A stretch of 64,000 bases of DNA, taken from NCBI RefSeq assembly GCF_029457495.1, contig NZ_CP120361.1, positions 1,442,001-1,506,000 on the forward strand, read 5' to 3'. Each line of letters begins with the position of its first letter. The first letter of the stretch is position 1. Origin of the DNA: Chelativorans sp. AA-79. Its GTDB lineage: Bacteria > Pseudomonadota > Alphaproteobacteria > Rhizobiales > Rhizobiaceae. Of the stretch, positions 52,554-60,835 are shown piece after piece. The position numbers and the translations under genes were made by a program. Below the pieces are notes generated by a model. That model was given only the letters and a program-made list of their open reading frames with translations, was not told the origin of the DNA and searched no databases.

Positions 52554-52588
52554 TGTCGGTATCGGTAGTTGCGAGCCCCCGCAACCAC
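52554..52588 (-). repeat. 35-bp recombinase-tail/att-like repeat, second exact copy
   Basis: Identical to 4402-4436. The 18-base core GTTGCGAGCCCCCGCAAC spans 52568-52585. Here it is still attached to the recombinase C-terminus, which explains the origin of the isolated copies. Confidence 0.7.
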
Positions 52589-52896
52589 CGATACCGACAC
52601 TCCCGTGCGCCCCGCGCCGGGAGTGTCCTTTTTGCAGTCTTTCCAATAGCTTGCCGTTCGATCCAGTTCAGGATCGTGCCGAGCTCTCCGTAGAGAAGCG
52701 CATCGATCTCGCCGCGGTTCGGGCCCGGCGTCAGTACGATCTTCTCGATCAGCATCCGAAGCGCTTCCGCGGCCTCCGTCCGTTCCTCGGGACGATTGAG
52801 GGCCTCCGTCAGGCGGCCAACCTTCTTCGCATAGATCGGCGCAGCGCTCGGCAAGAGGTCCGGCGTATCTTCAGGCACATCGGCCAGCAACGCCGT
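52554..52896 (-). pseudogene. Large serine recombinase, C-terminal fragment
   Basis: The minus strand reads LLADVPEDTPDLLPSAAPIYAKKVGRLTEALNRPEERTEAAEALRMLIEKIVLTPGPNRGEIDALLYGELGTILNWIERQAIGK, the C-terminal end of rhizobial large serine recombinases. A frame change then leads to SVSVVAGARNYRYRH. The catalytic and zinc-finger parts are absent. Upstream it is cut at 52897 by an IS3 terminal repeat, so insertion of that IS split the gene. The tail contains the 35-bp repeat also found at 4402. Confidence 0.8.
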
Positions 52897-53210
52897 TGAC
52901 GTGCTCCCCGCTTTGTCCCCGCCTATAGGTTAGCCCTGTTCACGTTTTGGGCCGCTCCCCAATGCGCCCTCGGCTGGCGCTAGAGTTTTCCGGCCTTGAT
53001 CAGCAACACGGGCTGGCTGCGTGTGCCGATTTCATGAGCGCGGCCGGGACATTGTTCCCGATCGCGCCGTGTGGCCGTTGCTCATTATAGTCTCTGCGCC
53101 AAGCCTCCAACTTTTCCGCCGCATCCGCAAGGCTCAAGAACCAGTGGGCGTTCAAACATTCCGCCCGCAACCGCGCATTGAATGTCTCGATGAAGGCGTT
53201 ATCCAGCATG
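52897..53210 (-). mobile_element. IS3-family element, right-end fragment with OrfB C-terminus
   Basis: The end TGACGTGCTCCCC (52897-52909) matches the IS end at 4562. Inside, the minus strand reads LDNAFIETFNARLRAECLNAHWFLSLADAAEKLEAWRRDYNEQRPHGAIGNNVPAALM, the rve_3 C-terminus with the catalytic Glu in FIETFN. The frame ends just past 53000, and the N-terminal part is missing beyond about 53210. It complements, in inverted orientation, the truncated orfB at 5.3 kb, though they need not be the same copy. Confidence 0.8.
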
Positions 53211-53445
53211 TTGTCGGCGGTGCTTCGTTCCTGAGGTCTGCACTGGCGGCTATGCTGGGCGGATCCGGGCCTCGGGGCACCGGGAGCACGCAAGTGCGGG
53301 CAGGCCGTCGAACTGACATGAGCCGCGAGCTCGAGGTCGTTATCTGGCCGCCCCTGCGACCAGCCCGGATGCGCTGCGAGCGCGGATCCGTAATTGTCGT
53401 GTCGCCCGCTGGCTCCCTCAACCTTGACTAGGAGAGGAGGAGACC

Positions 53446-53862
53446 ATGCGGATCATTGGCATGGACATCCATCGCGTGGCGGCGGAAGTCGTCGCGCTCT
53501 GTGAAGGCGAACTGACGAAGCTTGGACGGGTTCCTATGCTTCGCGATCAGCTCACGGCTTTCGCTCAGAAAGAACTGACCCACGACGACCACGTGATCAT
53601 CGAAGCGACGGGGAATGCGGCAGCTGTCGCCGAGCTTCTTGAGCCATTCGTAGACCGTGTCGTGATCGCCAACCCGAAGCAGGTACGCATGATCGCGCAC
53701 ACCAAGATCAAGACCGACGCCATTGACGCGGCCGTCTTGGCTAAGCTCTACGCGACCGGATTCCTGCCTGAGGTATGGCGCTGGCGGCCAAGCTGGCGCG
53801 CATTGTCTGGGCGGTGCTGCGCAAGGAGCGTGGCTTCGATCCGGCGATCGCGGCAACATAGG
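53446..53862 (+). pseudogene. IS110-family transposase, internally deleted
   Basis: From ATG 53446 the frame reads MRIIGMDIHRVAAEVVALCEG, IIEATGNAAAVAELLEPF and TKIKTDAIDAAVLAKLYATGFLPEVW, the DEDD N-terminal domain of IS110 transposases. It then jumps in another frame to MALAAKLARIVWAVLRKERGFDPAIAAT and a stop, the usual C-terminus. The middle, including the transposase_20 helix-hairpin region, is gone. Inactive. Confidence 0.8.
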
Positions 53863-54139
53863 GAACACGACGGTCATCGGCTACCGAGCTGGGGCCGCGG
53901 CAATCTGCGGGTGGTGGAAAGAAGATGGCCTGACAGTCGAACGGCAACCTGGAAACCTGGACCATTGAACGGTCGACCGAGACCGCTGTGATTATGAGGA
54001 CCAGGCTGCGCGGATCTCCATCTTGGCCGGGCAATTCCCGAGACCGGATACGTTGACGCAGACTGAACAGAGCAATCTTCAAAATACCCCTTGCAGACGG
54101 GGCGGGCCATACGTTCAAGTTCCTTGAGGAGGAGCTTGG

Positions 54140-54907
54140 ATGGCACGTTTCGATCTCACGGACCGGGAGTGGGCGCTGATCGCGCCGCTGCTTCCCAAAT
54201 AAGCCGCGTGGTGTTGCGCGGACGGATGACCGGCGCGTCCTGAACGGGATTTTCTACATCCTGAGAACGGGCTCGCCCTGGCGCGACCTGCCCGAATGCT
54301 ATGGCCCTTACACGACGGCCTACAATCGCTACAATCGATGGGCCAAGGCAGGCGTCTGGTTGCGGGTGTTCGAGGCCTTGGCGGCGCCCTCACCGCAGTC
54401 GATGCAGTTGATCGACAGTTCCATCGTCCGCGCCCACCAGCATGCCGCCGGCGGTAAAAAGGGGGTCCGGATCACGCCATCGGCCGTTCTCGTGGAGGAC
54501 TGACCAGCAAGATCCATGTCGTCGTCGACGAGAAGGGATTGCCGGTCCGCCTCGCGCTCACGGCAGGGCAGGCTTCCGACAAAGCCACCGCACCCGACCT
54601 GCTACGAGCCCTTCCGGCCGCCGCCATCGTCGTCGCCGACCGCGGCTATGGCTGGCAACACCTGATCGATCTGGTCAGCGAGCGTGGCGGAAAGGCACAC
54701 ATTCCGACCCAACGCGATCGCACGGTCCAGAGATCAGTCGATCCAAGCCTTTATCGCCAGCGCAACCTCGTCGAGCGCTTCTTCTGCAAGCTCAAACACT
54801 TCCGAAGGATCGCCACACGCTACGACAAGCTCGCAAGAAACTTCCTCGTAGCCGTAGCTCTCGCAGCAGCACGGCTATGGATGCGAACTTATGAGTTCAC
54901 TACCTAA
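54140..54907 (+). pseudogene. IS5-family (IS427-group) transposase with frame breaks
   Basis: MARFDLTDREWALIAPLLPK begins at ATG 54140. An extra base near 54200 breaks the frame; the sequence then continues as GVARTDDRRVLNGIFYILRTGSPWRDLPECYGPYTTAYNRYNRWAKAG and VIDSSIV-like DDE motif I. At AAAAAGGGGG (about 54458) the usual -1 programmed slip leads into TSKIHVVVDEKGLPVRLALTAGQASDK and on to VERFFCKLKHFRRIATRYDKLARNFL. The second shift is normal for the group; the first is not, so the element is probably dead. Confidence 0.82.
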
Positions 54908-54911
54908 ATGA

Positions 54912-55355
54912 TCAAGCTGCAAGGGCGGGGAGTGCGCCGATGGCCGAAAGCAACATCGTCTCGTTAATGTGCAGCCACGTCTCGGCGATCAGGCCGTCCT
55001 GCATGCGGTAGAGCACCATTCCGTCGAAGGCGATGCGGCGGCCGTCGGCCTTCACGCCGGCGAAGTCGCCGCTGAACGTGGCATGGATCTCCCACCGCGC
55101 CGCGACATGCGTATTGTCGGCGAGGAGCGTGTGGACGGTCCAGTCCATGTCGGTGAAGGACTGCCGGAAGACCCGGAAGAAGGTCTTGTAGCTCTCGTGG
55201 TCGTTGATCGCGAAGCCGGGGAAGCCGTGGCAGAGGACCGTTGCGTCGACGGTATCGTCGATGACGGCCACGTCCTCGATGTTGCGGGAATGCGTGCCGG
55301 CGAGGAAACGTTCGACGGTCTGGCGGTTGATCTGTGCGGTGGTCTGATCGCTCAT
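54912..55355 (-). CDS. SnoaL-like / NTF2-fold protein
   Basis: A 147-residue protein from ATG 55355 (AAAGGA upstream). INRQTVERFLAGTHSRNIEDVAVIDDTVDATVLCHGFPG and HESYKTFFRVFRQSFTDMDWTVHTLLADNTHVAARWEIHATFSGDFAGV are typical of the SnoaL polyketide-cyclase-like ester cyclase family, whose members often have no known substrate. Its start overlaps the stop of the DUF1127 gene by ATGA, so the two are translationally coupled. It ends five bases after the IS5 transposase on the opposite strand. Confidence 0.85.
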   Translation of the reverse strand: MSDQTTAQINRQTVERFLAGTHSRNIEDVAVIDDTVDATVLCHGFPGFAINDHESYKTFFRVFRQSFTDMDWTVHTLLADNTHVAARWEIHATFSGDFAGVKADGRRIAFDGMVLYRMQDGLIAETWLHINETMLLSAIGALPALAA

Positions 55356-55753
55356 GATGGGTCCTTTCCGTTTGAGCATAGAATGCGCCTGCAGCCGGGC
55401 CGCACCGGCCGTCGCGGACGCGCCGTGGTCTCGCATCGTTCGATGCGCATCGGCACACCTGGCGCAGGGCGTTGTTGGACGTCGCGTTCGCGACGACGGC
55501 TGGATGCCGGTGAGTCCGGCAATCCTCGTACGCAGTTGGGGATCGCTCCGCGCGAGATGCCGATGTCCTTCAGCATTGAATCCGGCATTGACATGAGTGT
55601 GTACTCGGCGCGCCGCAGTTCGGCTCTACGCTCGATAGCCCGAACACCCGACGCAACGAGGCGGGACAGTGTGGTCCAGGCGGAGGCGATCCGCGATGTA
55701 AGGGTGCCCCATACGCCGCGACGGGTATGCGGGAGATAGTCGAGAATTGTCAC
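55352..55753 (-). CDS. DUF1127 protein with long C-terminal extension
   Basis: A 133-residue protein from GTG 55753, preceded by AAAGGGA. The DUF1127 core RRAEYTLMSMPDSMLKDIGISRGAI is preceded by SRIASAWTTLSRLVASGVRAIERRAEL. Typical family members end soon after the core (50-80 residues). Here an Arg/Pro-rich tail of about 60 residues follows and overlaps the next start. DUF1127 proteins in alphaproteobacteria affect RNA turnover and phosphate or carbon metabolism; the extra tail is unusual and may be a readthrough of a lost stop. Confidence 0.7.
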   Translation of the reverse strand: MTILDYLPHTRRGVWGTLTSRIASAWTTLSRLVASGVRAIERRAELRRAEYTLMSMPDSMLKDIGISRGAIPNCVRGLPDSPASSRRRERDVQQRPAPGVPMRIERCETTARPRRPVRPGCRRILCSNGKDPS

Positions 55754-55788
55754 GGAGTTCCCTTTCGTCGGAACCGCATGTCGCGCGG

Positions 55789-56595
55789 TCAGGCGAATGC
55801 GGCTTCGATGTGTTCGATTGCGAGGGGGTCGACGACCGAGGAGGCGCCTCGGCAATAGGCGCCGGCGACATGGTGGGTCAGTTGCCCCACGCCCTTGCGG
55901 GCGAGTGGCAGGTGCCCAGAAAGCACGATGTCGGGATTAAGCCTTTCGATGCTCTTCAGTGTCCTGCCGAGCGTGTCCCGATCGACGGATGTGAGCCATG
56001 GCGCATCGATCGACGACCAGCCCAGGAGCCCTTCACGCAGCGTCTCGTCGGCGACTTCCTCGGTGCCGTCCACCGGCTCTGGCAGGAGGGCACCAAAGGA
56101 ATCGGCGGCGAAGAACACACGTTCCCCGGTGTCGAAGAATCCGATCGTCTCCGGCGCATCGTAATAGGGCGGACGCAGCGGAACGAGCGTGCGGCCGGCA
56201 ACCTCCAGCCTGGCACCCGGATCGAGCAGGTGGACCCGCGAAACGTCGATTCCCGCGAGGTTCATTTTGCCCATGCCGAGGAAGTTGGTGACGACCTTCG
56301 CATGGGGCGCGCGCTCCAGCACCTGGCCGAGGTTGCCGATGTGGTCGGCATCCATGTGGCTGAGCCAGATCCAGCGGAGATCTCCCGGATCGATCTCGCT
56401 TTCGAGCGCGGCGACGAACTGGTCGCCGAGGGCGCCGAGGCCCGTGTCTACGAGAACGGGCTCGCGCCCCTTGAGCAGGAAACTGTTGATCGGCAGCGCA
56501 CCCAGGCCGGGAACCGGCAACCAGGACGGCAAAACCGTCCACTGGTCGGTGACACGGCGGGGAGCAAGCATGGTGGGCGCTTCGATGGCGGACAT
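55789..56595 (-). CDS. Metallo-beta-lactamase-fold hydrolase
   Basis: A 268-residue MBL-fold protein. The zinc motif is WLSHMDADHIGNLGQVLE (H-x-D-A-D-H variant, with Met before Asp). Further ligands are in VTNFLGMGKMN and VFFAADSFGALLPE, and the C-terminal His in VLSGHLPLARKG. It resembles glyoxalase-II-like or lactonase-type hydrolases. Divergent from a TetR gene with two palindromic operators in between, it is very probably repressed by that TetR. The substrate is unknown. A DUF1127-SnoaL pair follows on the same strand 36 bases later. Confidence 0.87.
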   Translation of the reverse strand: MSAIEAPTMLAPRRVTDQWTVLPSWLPVPGLGALPINSFLLKGREPVLVDTGLGALGDQFVAALESEIDPGDLRWIWLSHMDADHIGNLGQVLERAPHAKVVTNFLGMGKMNLAGIDVSRVHLLDPGARLEVAGRTLVPLRPPYYDAPETIGFFDTGERVFFAADSFGALLPEPVDGTEEVADETLREGLLGWSSIDAPWLTSVDRDTLGRTLKSIERLNPDIVLSGHLPLARKGVGQLTHHVAGAYCRGASSVVDPLAIEHIEAAFA

Positions 56596-56618
56596 GGCTG
56601 GTTCCTTTCCAATTTCAG

Positions 56619-56634
56619 TGAACAGATATGTTCA
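56619..56634. promoter_or_regulatory. TetR operator 1: TGAACAGATATGTTCA
   Basis: A palindrome of TGAACA-N4-TGTTCA, 24 bases upstream of the MBL-fold hydrolase start. A second copy with a different spacer lies 64 bases away before the TetR gene. Confidence 0.75.
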
Positions 56635-56682
56635 ATGTAAAACGGCCAATAGACGTAACGAATCCGCTTGTCAACAGTTGAG

Positions 56683-56698
56683 TGAACACCTATGTTCA
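56683..56698. promoter_or_regulatory. TetR operator 2: TGAACACCTATGTTCA
   Basis: Same arms TGAACA/TGTTCA as operator 1, ending four bases before the ATG chosen for the TetR gene. The position suggests direct autorepression. Confidence 0.75.
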
Positions 56699-56702
56699 TC
56701 GA

Positions 56703-57299
56703 ATGGAGAGAAAACGCAGCTACCGCATGTCCGAACGCGCGAAGGCGCAGGAAGAGACGCGGCAGAGGATCGTCGAAGCGACCATGCACCTGCACGAGGA
56801 GATCGGCGCACGCGCCACGACAATCAGCGCGATCGCCGAGAAAGCCGGCGTGCAGCGACTCACCGTCTACAGGCACTTTCCGGACGAAACGGCCGTCTTC
56901 CAGGCCTGTACGTCTCACTGGCTTTCGCTCAATCCGCCGCCCGATCCGGCATCGTGGGGATCGTTCGACGACCCCCGACGGCGTTTCGACGCGGCGGTGA
57001 CAGCGTTCTATGCCTACTACGCGTCGACTCGGCGCATGTGGGTGTCCTCTCACCGGGACGTTGCCGAAGTGCCCGCCCTGCAGGGGCCGATGGCGGAGTT
57101 CGCGGGCTTTGTCGCTAAGGTCGCGGCCGATCTCACGGGCGCGTTCAAGATAGGCGAGAACCGGGCACAAAAGGTCGAGGCAACGGTTGGCCATGTCCTG
57201 GCCTTCCCGACCTGGGACGATCTGGAACAGCGGAACATCCCCGACAGCGTAAAGGTCGGGTTGGCGGGAAGCTGGCTGAACGGCGTTCTTGGGTCGTAG
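56703..57299 (+). CDS. TetR-family transcriptional repressor
   Basis: A 198-residue protein from ATG 56703. ETRQRIVEATMHLHEEIGARATTISAIAEKAGVQRLTVYRHFPDETAVFQAC is the TetR HTH with the diagnostic VYRHF segment. The helical ligand domain follows. A GTG at 56682 would lie within operator 2 and is not used. A start at the ATG at 56727 is also possible, and neither has a clear ribosome site. It likely represses itself and the divergent MBL-fold hydrolase until an inducer binds. Confidence 0.88.
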   Translation: MERKRSYRMSERAKAQEETRQRIVEATMHLHEEIGARATTISAIAEKAGVQRLTVYRHFPDETAVFQACTSHWLSLNPPPDPASWGSFDDPRRRFDAAVTAFYAYYASTRRMWVSSHRDVAEVPALQGPMAEFAGFVAKVAADLTGAFKIGENRAQKVEATVGHVLAFPTWDDLEQRNIPDSVKVGLAGSWLNGVLGS

Positions 57300-57523
57300 C
57301 TATCAGTGCTAGGAAAGCCGACGTTCCAGCATCCTCGAAAGCTAGTATAGATTCGTGTAGTCTTGAAGGAAGCGAACCTGAACCTCAACGGCCGAAATGG
57401 GGCCGAGAACAGTCAGTCAGCTTCCAGGGCGATGCTATCAACACTGCCTGTCGGCGTCCCGTCCCTCAAGGGGAGGGAGACAGCGGACGACGCCCCCTCC
57501 TCCTTCGAGACGCCGCTTACTCC

Positions 57524-58234
57524 TTACCGCGACTTGACCCCGAAAGGCGTCGGCGATTCCACATTCATCCCCAGCGGCGTGTCGGGCAGCACCGGCGCCA
57601 CCTTGATTCCCGGCAGGCACTTCACCGTCACCGGATAGGTGAGCCCGTCGCGCTGGTTGGCAGTGTTGCCGATATTCCACTTGTTCTGCGCGGCCTTGTT
57701 CTTGCGCGCCGCCACCGCGTCGAGCTCAAAATAGGCGTTGGCCGAAACCGTCCAGGCCTGCGACAGTACCTGGGTCTTCGACATGCCCCCATTCACCTTG
57801 TTCTGCAGATTGGCCGTGCAGGCCATTACCGGGTCCGCCATTTGCCATTTGATCTTGCCTGCGGGCACCACCGCGTCATGGTGGAAATCGACCGTCCGCC
57901 GCGAACCGCTGCCCACATCCCGGCCCTTGAAGCTCCGGCTCCACATCCCGCCATCGCCCTCGAAATAGAGCACGCCCGAAAACGCCCCCAGCTTCATCGC
58001 CACGATGCGCTCGCCACTAGTCGCCCGCGCATAAAGCCTGAGCAGGAACTTATGGCTCGGCGACTTGACGCCGACATACCCGCCCGCATTGGCCGAAACC
58101 TCCACCGGTACGATATCGATCCCGTCCCGGCTCACCTCCACCGTCTCGATCCAGTCCGCCGCCAAAGCCCCGGACGAAACCGCTACCAGTAGCCCCGCCG
58201 CTAGGCCGGTGCGCCAAAGGTTCTTCATCATCAT
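57524..58234 (-). CDS. Secreted protein of unknown function, 236 aa
   Basis: Starts with three Met codons and MKNLWRTGLAAGLLVAVSSGALAADW, a Sec signal peptide, after a GGGAGGG ribosome site. The mature protein is soluble, with IETVEVSRDGIDIVPVEVSANAGGYVGVKSPSHKFLLRLYARATSG, suggesting beta-sandwich repeats, and a single Cys pair (MACTANLQ, VKCLPGIKV) that could form a disulfide. I do not recognise the family. No operon partner: the neighbours are a TetR gene on the other strand and an IS110 relic. Confidence 0.75.
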   Translation of the reverse strand: MMMKNLWRTGLAAGLLVAVSSGALAADWIETVEVSRDGIDIVPVEVSANAGGYVGVKSPSHKFLLRLYARATSGERIVAMKLGAFSGVLYFEGDGGMWSRSFKGRDVGSGSRRTVDFHHDAVVPAGKIKWQMADPVMACTANLQNKVNGGMSKTQVLSQAWTVSANAYFELDAVAARKNKAAQNKWNIGNTANQRDGLTYPVTVKCLPGIKVAPVLPDTPLGMNVESPTPFGVKSR

Positions 58235-58440
58235 CTCGAATGCCCTCCCAATTCAGGTTTACAACATACATGAGAGCACTATGCACCTGCGGCTGAACGC
58301 ATAATGAGAGGAGCGTTCAGGCAGGGTTCAGAGGCGGCGAAGCGGAGCGCTCACCGCAGCCCCACCTCGCCCCTCCGGGACCTGCTGCACAACCTGGCTT
58401 TGTGATTATGGGATGGGCCCCCCGTCTCCGGAGCGATCGT

Positions 58441-58700
58441 TTAATGACAGAGAGGATCAGATCCTTGTTTCGGCGGATCATCGACTGGCGGTGGCTGCTG
58501 GAGCAGCCTGATGCGCTGGCTGTAGTCGGTCTTCACATGGTTCGCCCTGACCAGGCCGGTCCGCATCGTCTGCGCGATCAGCCTCGCATCGCGCCGATCC
58601 GTTTTGACGTGGAGGCGTTGGCGAAGGCCTTCATCTGACGGGACCTCGATGCAGTGAACAGGCAGGTCACGTTCGGCACGGCCGCCAAGCGATCCAGCTT
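58441..58700 (-). pseudogene. IS110-family transposase remnant
   Basis: The minus strand reads LPVHCIEVPSDEGLRQRLHVKTDRRDARLIAQTMRTGLVRANHVKTDYSQRIRLL, matching the second half of the IS110 DEDD domain (KTDRNDARGIAQMMRTG...). It stops at 58441. Both sides are unrelated. The rest of 58235-58841 has no supported gene. Confidence 0.72.
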
Positions 58701-58841
58701 CCAATCCACGCGGCTGATCGTTCCGGCTACGCCGGCAACACATTCGCCGATACGTCAGGATGGCTGGCGTGGTCGTAGGCAATGTCTGCTAGTGGGAAGT
58801 GACAAAGCTGGGCTCTACCACCGAAACGGGGCGCATTGCGG

Positions 58842-59765
58842 TCAAAGCGCACCGATCACGTGAATGGCCGCTCCCACCCGCGCATAGCGCGCCGGTGGTA
58901 TTCCGACATGCCGCCTAAAGGCGGTGCTGAACGTGCTCGCTGAGCCGTAGCCGACCCGGGCCGCAACATGCTCGATCGCGAATTCGTGCTTGCGTAACAA
59001 GCGCTTGGCGAGCGCCCTGCGCCAGGCGAGCAGATATTCCATCGGCGGCATTCCGACGATCCGATTGAAGCGGGCGAAGAAGGCCGAGCGTGACATCGCT
59101 GCCTCAGCCGCGAGATCCGCGACCGTCCAGCCATGCGCAGGCTTCGCATGCATTGCCCGCAAGGCCGCAACCAGACGATCGTCGGAAAGCCCGCGCGCGA
59201 CGCTTGGCACCGGGGCCGTGTCGGCACAACAGCGCAACGCCTCGATCAGCAGCACCTCCAACAGGCGTTCAAGCACCAGTTCACGCCCAGGCCGCGATCG
59301 GCGGGTCTCGTCGCCGACCAACTGCATCAGCGTTGCAAGCCGCGGCTCGCCGCGCGCCACCACCATAGCCGGGAGCAAGGATATGAGCAGGGCCGCGTCA
59401 GGCGATGCGAAACTACATAGCCCGACCTGCATCCTGAGATTGATCGACTCATCCGATCGGCCGACACGGAAGCGCCCCTCGCCAAGCTCGACCGGCAGCA
59501 TGTCGATCCCATGAGGCGGCGCTTCGATGCTCTCGATGATCTGATCGTTGGTCGAGGGAGATAGCAGGAAATCGCCGGCGCGCACGATGATAGAGGGCTG
59601 GCCCGCACAGACCACGCGGCACTCGCCTTCCAGGACCGCGAAATAGACCGGCTTTCCTTCGACATCGCGACGGATACGCCAGCGTCCGGCATATTCGACC
59701 AGCTTGGAGAAGCTGGCGGACGGTTGGAGAAGGGTCACGATCTCGGAAAGCGGATCTATGGTCAT
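58842..59765 (-). CDS. AraC-family transcriptional regulator
   Basis: A 307-residue regulator. The N-terminal cupin_6/AraC_binding region includes WRIRRDVEGKPVYFAVLEGECRVVCAGQPSIIVRAGDFLLSP. The C-terminal double HTH is HGWTVADLAAEAAMSRSAFFARFNRIVGMPPMEYLLAWRRALAKRLL and AIEHVAARVGYGSASTFSTAFRRHVGIPPARYAR. Divergent from an SDR gene with 99 bases between the starts, a frequent pairing in proteobacteria, and probably its activator. Confidence 0.9.
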   Translation of the reverse strand: MTIDPLSEIVTLLQPSASFSKLVEYAGRWRIRRDVEGKPVYFAVLEGECRVVCAGQPSIIVRAGDFLLSPSTNDQIIESIEAPPHGIDMLPVELGEGRFRVGRSDESINLRMQVGLCSFASPDAALLISLLPAMVVARGEPRLATLMQLVGDETRRSRPGRELVLERLLEVLLIEALRCCADTAPVPSVARGLSDDRLVAALRAMHAKPAHGWTVADLAAEAAMSRSAFFARFNRIVGMPPMEYLLAWRRALAKRLLRKHEFAIEHVAARVGYGSASTFSTAFRRHVGIPPARYARVGAAIHVIGAL

Positions 59766-59864
59766 ATCAGGACTATCGCAAATTTATTCGGGACGTTCAC
59801 CTATACAAAGTCTCACTCGAGATGGCCATCTTCGGGTCGCCTTCAACAATTTCGGAGCAATCTC

Positions 59865-60614
59865 ATGCCCAGCGTCCTCATCACCGGCTGTTCCTCCGGC
59901 TTCGGCCTCGAAACCGCGAAACTGTTCCTCGATCACGGCTGGAAGGTGGTCGCCACGATGCGCAAGCCCAGTCCCGACATTCTTCCCGCTTCGGACAATC
60001 TCGTTCTCCTGCCGCTCGATGTCACCGATCCCGCGAGCATCGCCAGCGCCATGGAAAGGGCCGGCGAGATCGACGTGCTGGTCAACAATGCCGGGTTCGG
60101 TGCGGCAGTACCGATCGAGCTGATCGAGCCCGAGACGGCAAGTCAGTTGTTCGAGACCAACACATTGGGCACGTTGGCCATGTTGCAGGCGGTCCTGCCC
60201 GGGTTTCGCGAGCGCCGGTCGGGCGTGATCATCAACGTTACCTCTACGGCAACGCTCAAGCCCCTGCCACTCGTCAGCGTCTATCGCGCGAGCAAGGCGG
60301 CGGTGAACGCGCTCACCGAAAGCCTCGCGGTCGAGATGGAGCCGTTCGGCGTGCGCGTCCATATCGTGCTCCCCGGCCGCTCGCCGGAAACCCAGTTTGG
60401 CGAGAACGCAATACCGCACCTGCGCGGACTCGATAACCCCGACTACAAGCTGCTGATCGAAGGCATGATCGCCAATTTCCGCGAGGATAGCGGTCCTGTC
60501 ACCCATGCCGGCGATGTGGCGGAAGCCGTCTGGCGGGCGGCCACCGACGCGAACGCGCCACTCCGGATTCCGGCGGGAGCGGATGCGGTGCAATGGATGG
60601 CCGAGGTGGCCTGA
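59865..60614 (+). CDS. Short-chain dehydrogenase/reductase
   Basis: A 249-residue SDR starting MPSVLITGCSSGFGLETAKLFLDHGWKVVATMR, where TGCSSGFG is the nucleotide site and Arg after the second strand favours NADP(H). The catalytic set lies in INVTSTATLKPLPLVSVYRASKAAVNALTESLA (S, Y, K). ATG 59865 is chosen as the family start; the upstream extension to 59724 overlaps the divergent promoter. Regulated, by inference, by the adjacent AraC protein. Substrate unknown. Confidence 0.9.
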   Translation: MPSVLITGCSSGFGLETAKLFLDHGWKVVATMRKPSPDILPASDNLVLLPLDVTDPASIASAMERAGEIDVLVNNAGFGAAVPIELIEPETASQLFETNTLGTLAMLQAVLPGFRERRSGVIINVTSTATLKPLPLVSVYRASKAAVNALTESLAVEMEPFGVRVHIVLPGRSPETQFGENAIPHLRGLDNPDYKLLIEGMIANFREDSGPVTHAGDVAEAVWRAATDANAPLRIPAGADAVQWMAEVA

Positions 60615-60835
60615 TCCTCGACCACCGCCGAGCGTCTGGCGTTTACGGCGGATTGTTGAGATTGTAACCGCGCAGCTCTGGTGCCCGGCACCTGAGCTGC
60701 GCTCGATAACATGCGTTCGGCCTTGACCGCGCCGAGATGTTTGCTCCGCTCCTCAGCTCGGCACGACCGCGATGGCCCCTCTTTCCTCAAAACCTGCATT
60801 AAGAGGGCCTGTAGCGGGCCATTGAGTAGAAATAG
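60615..60835. other. Short intergenic stretch before integrase fragment
   Basis: No gene or RNA recognised. A 5' integrase end would be expected here but is missing. Confidence 0.5.
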
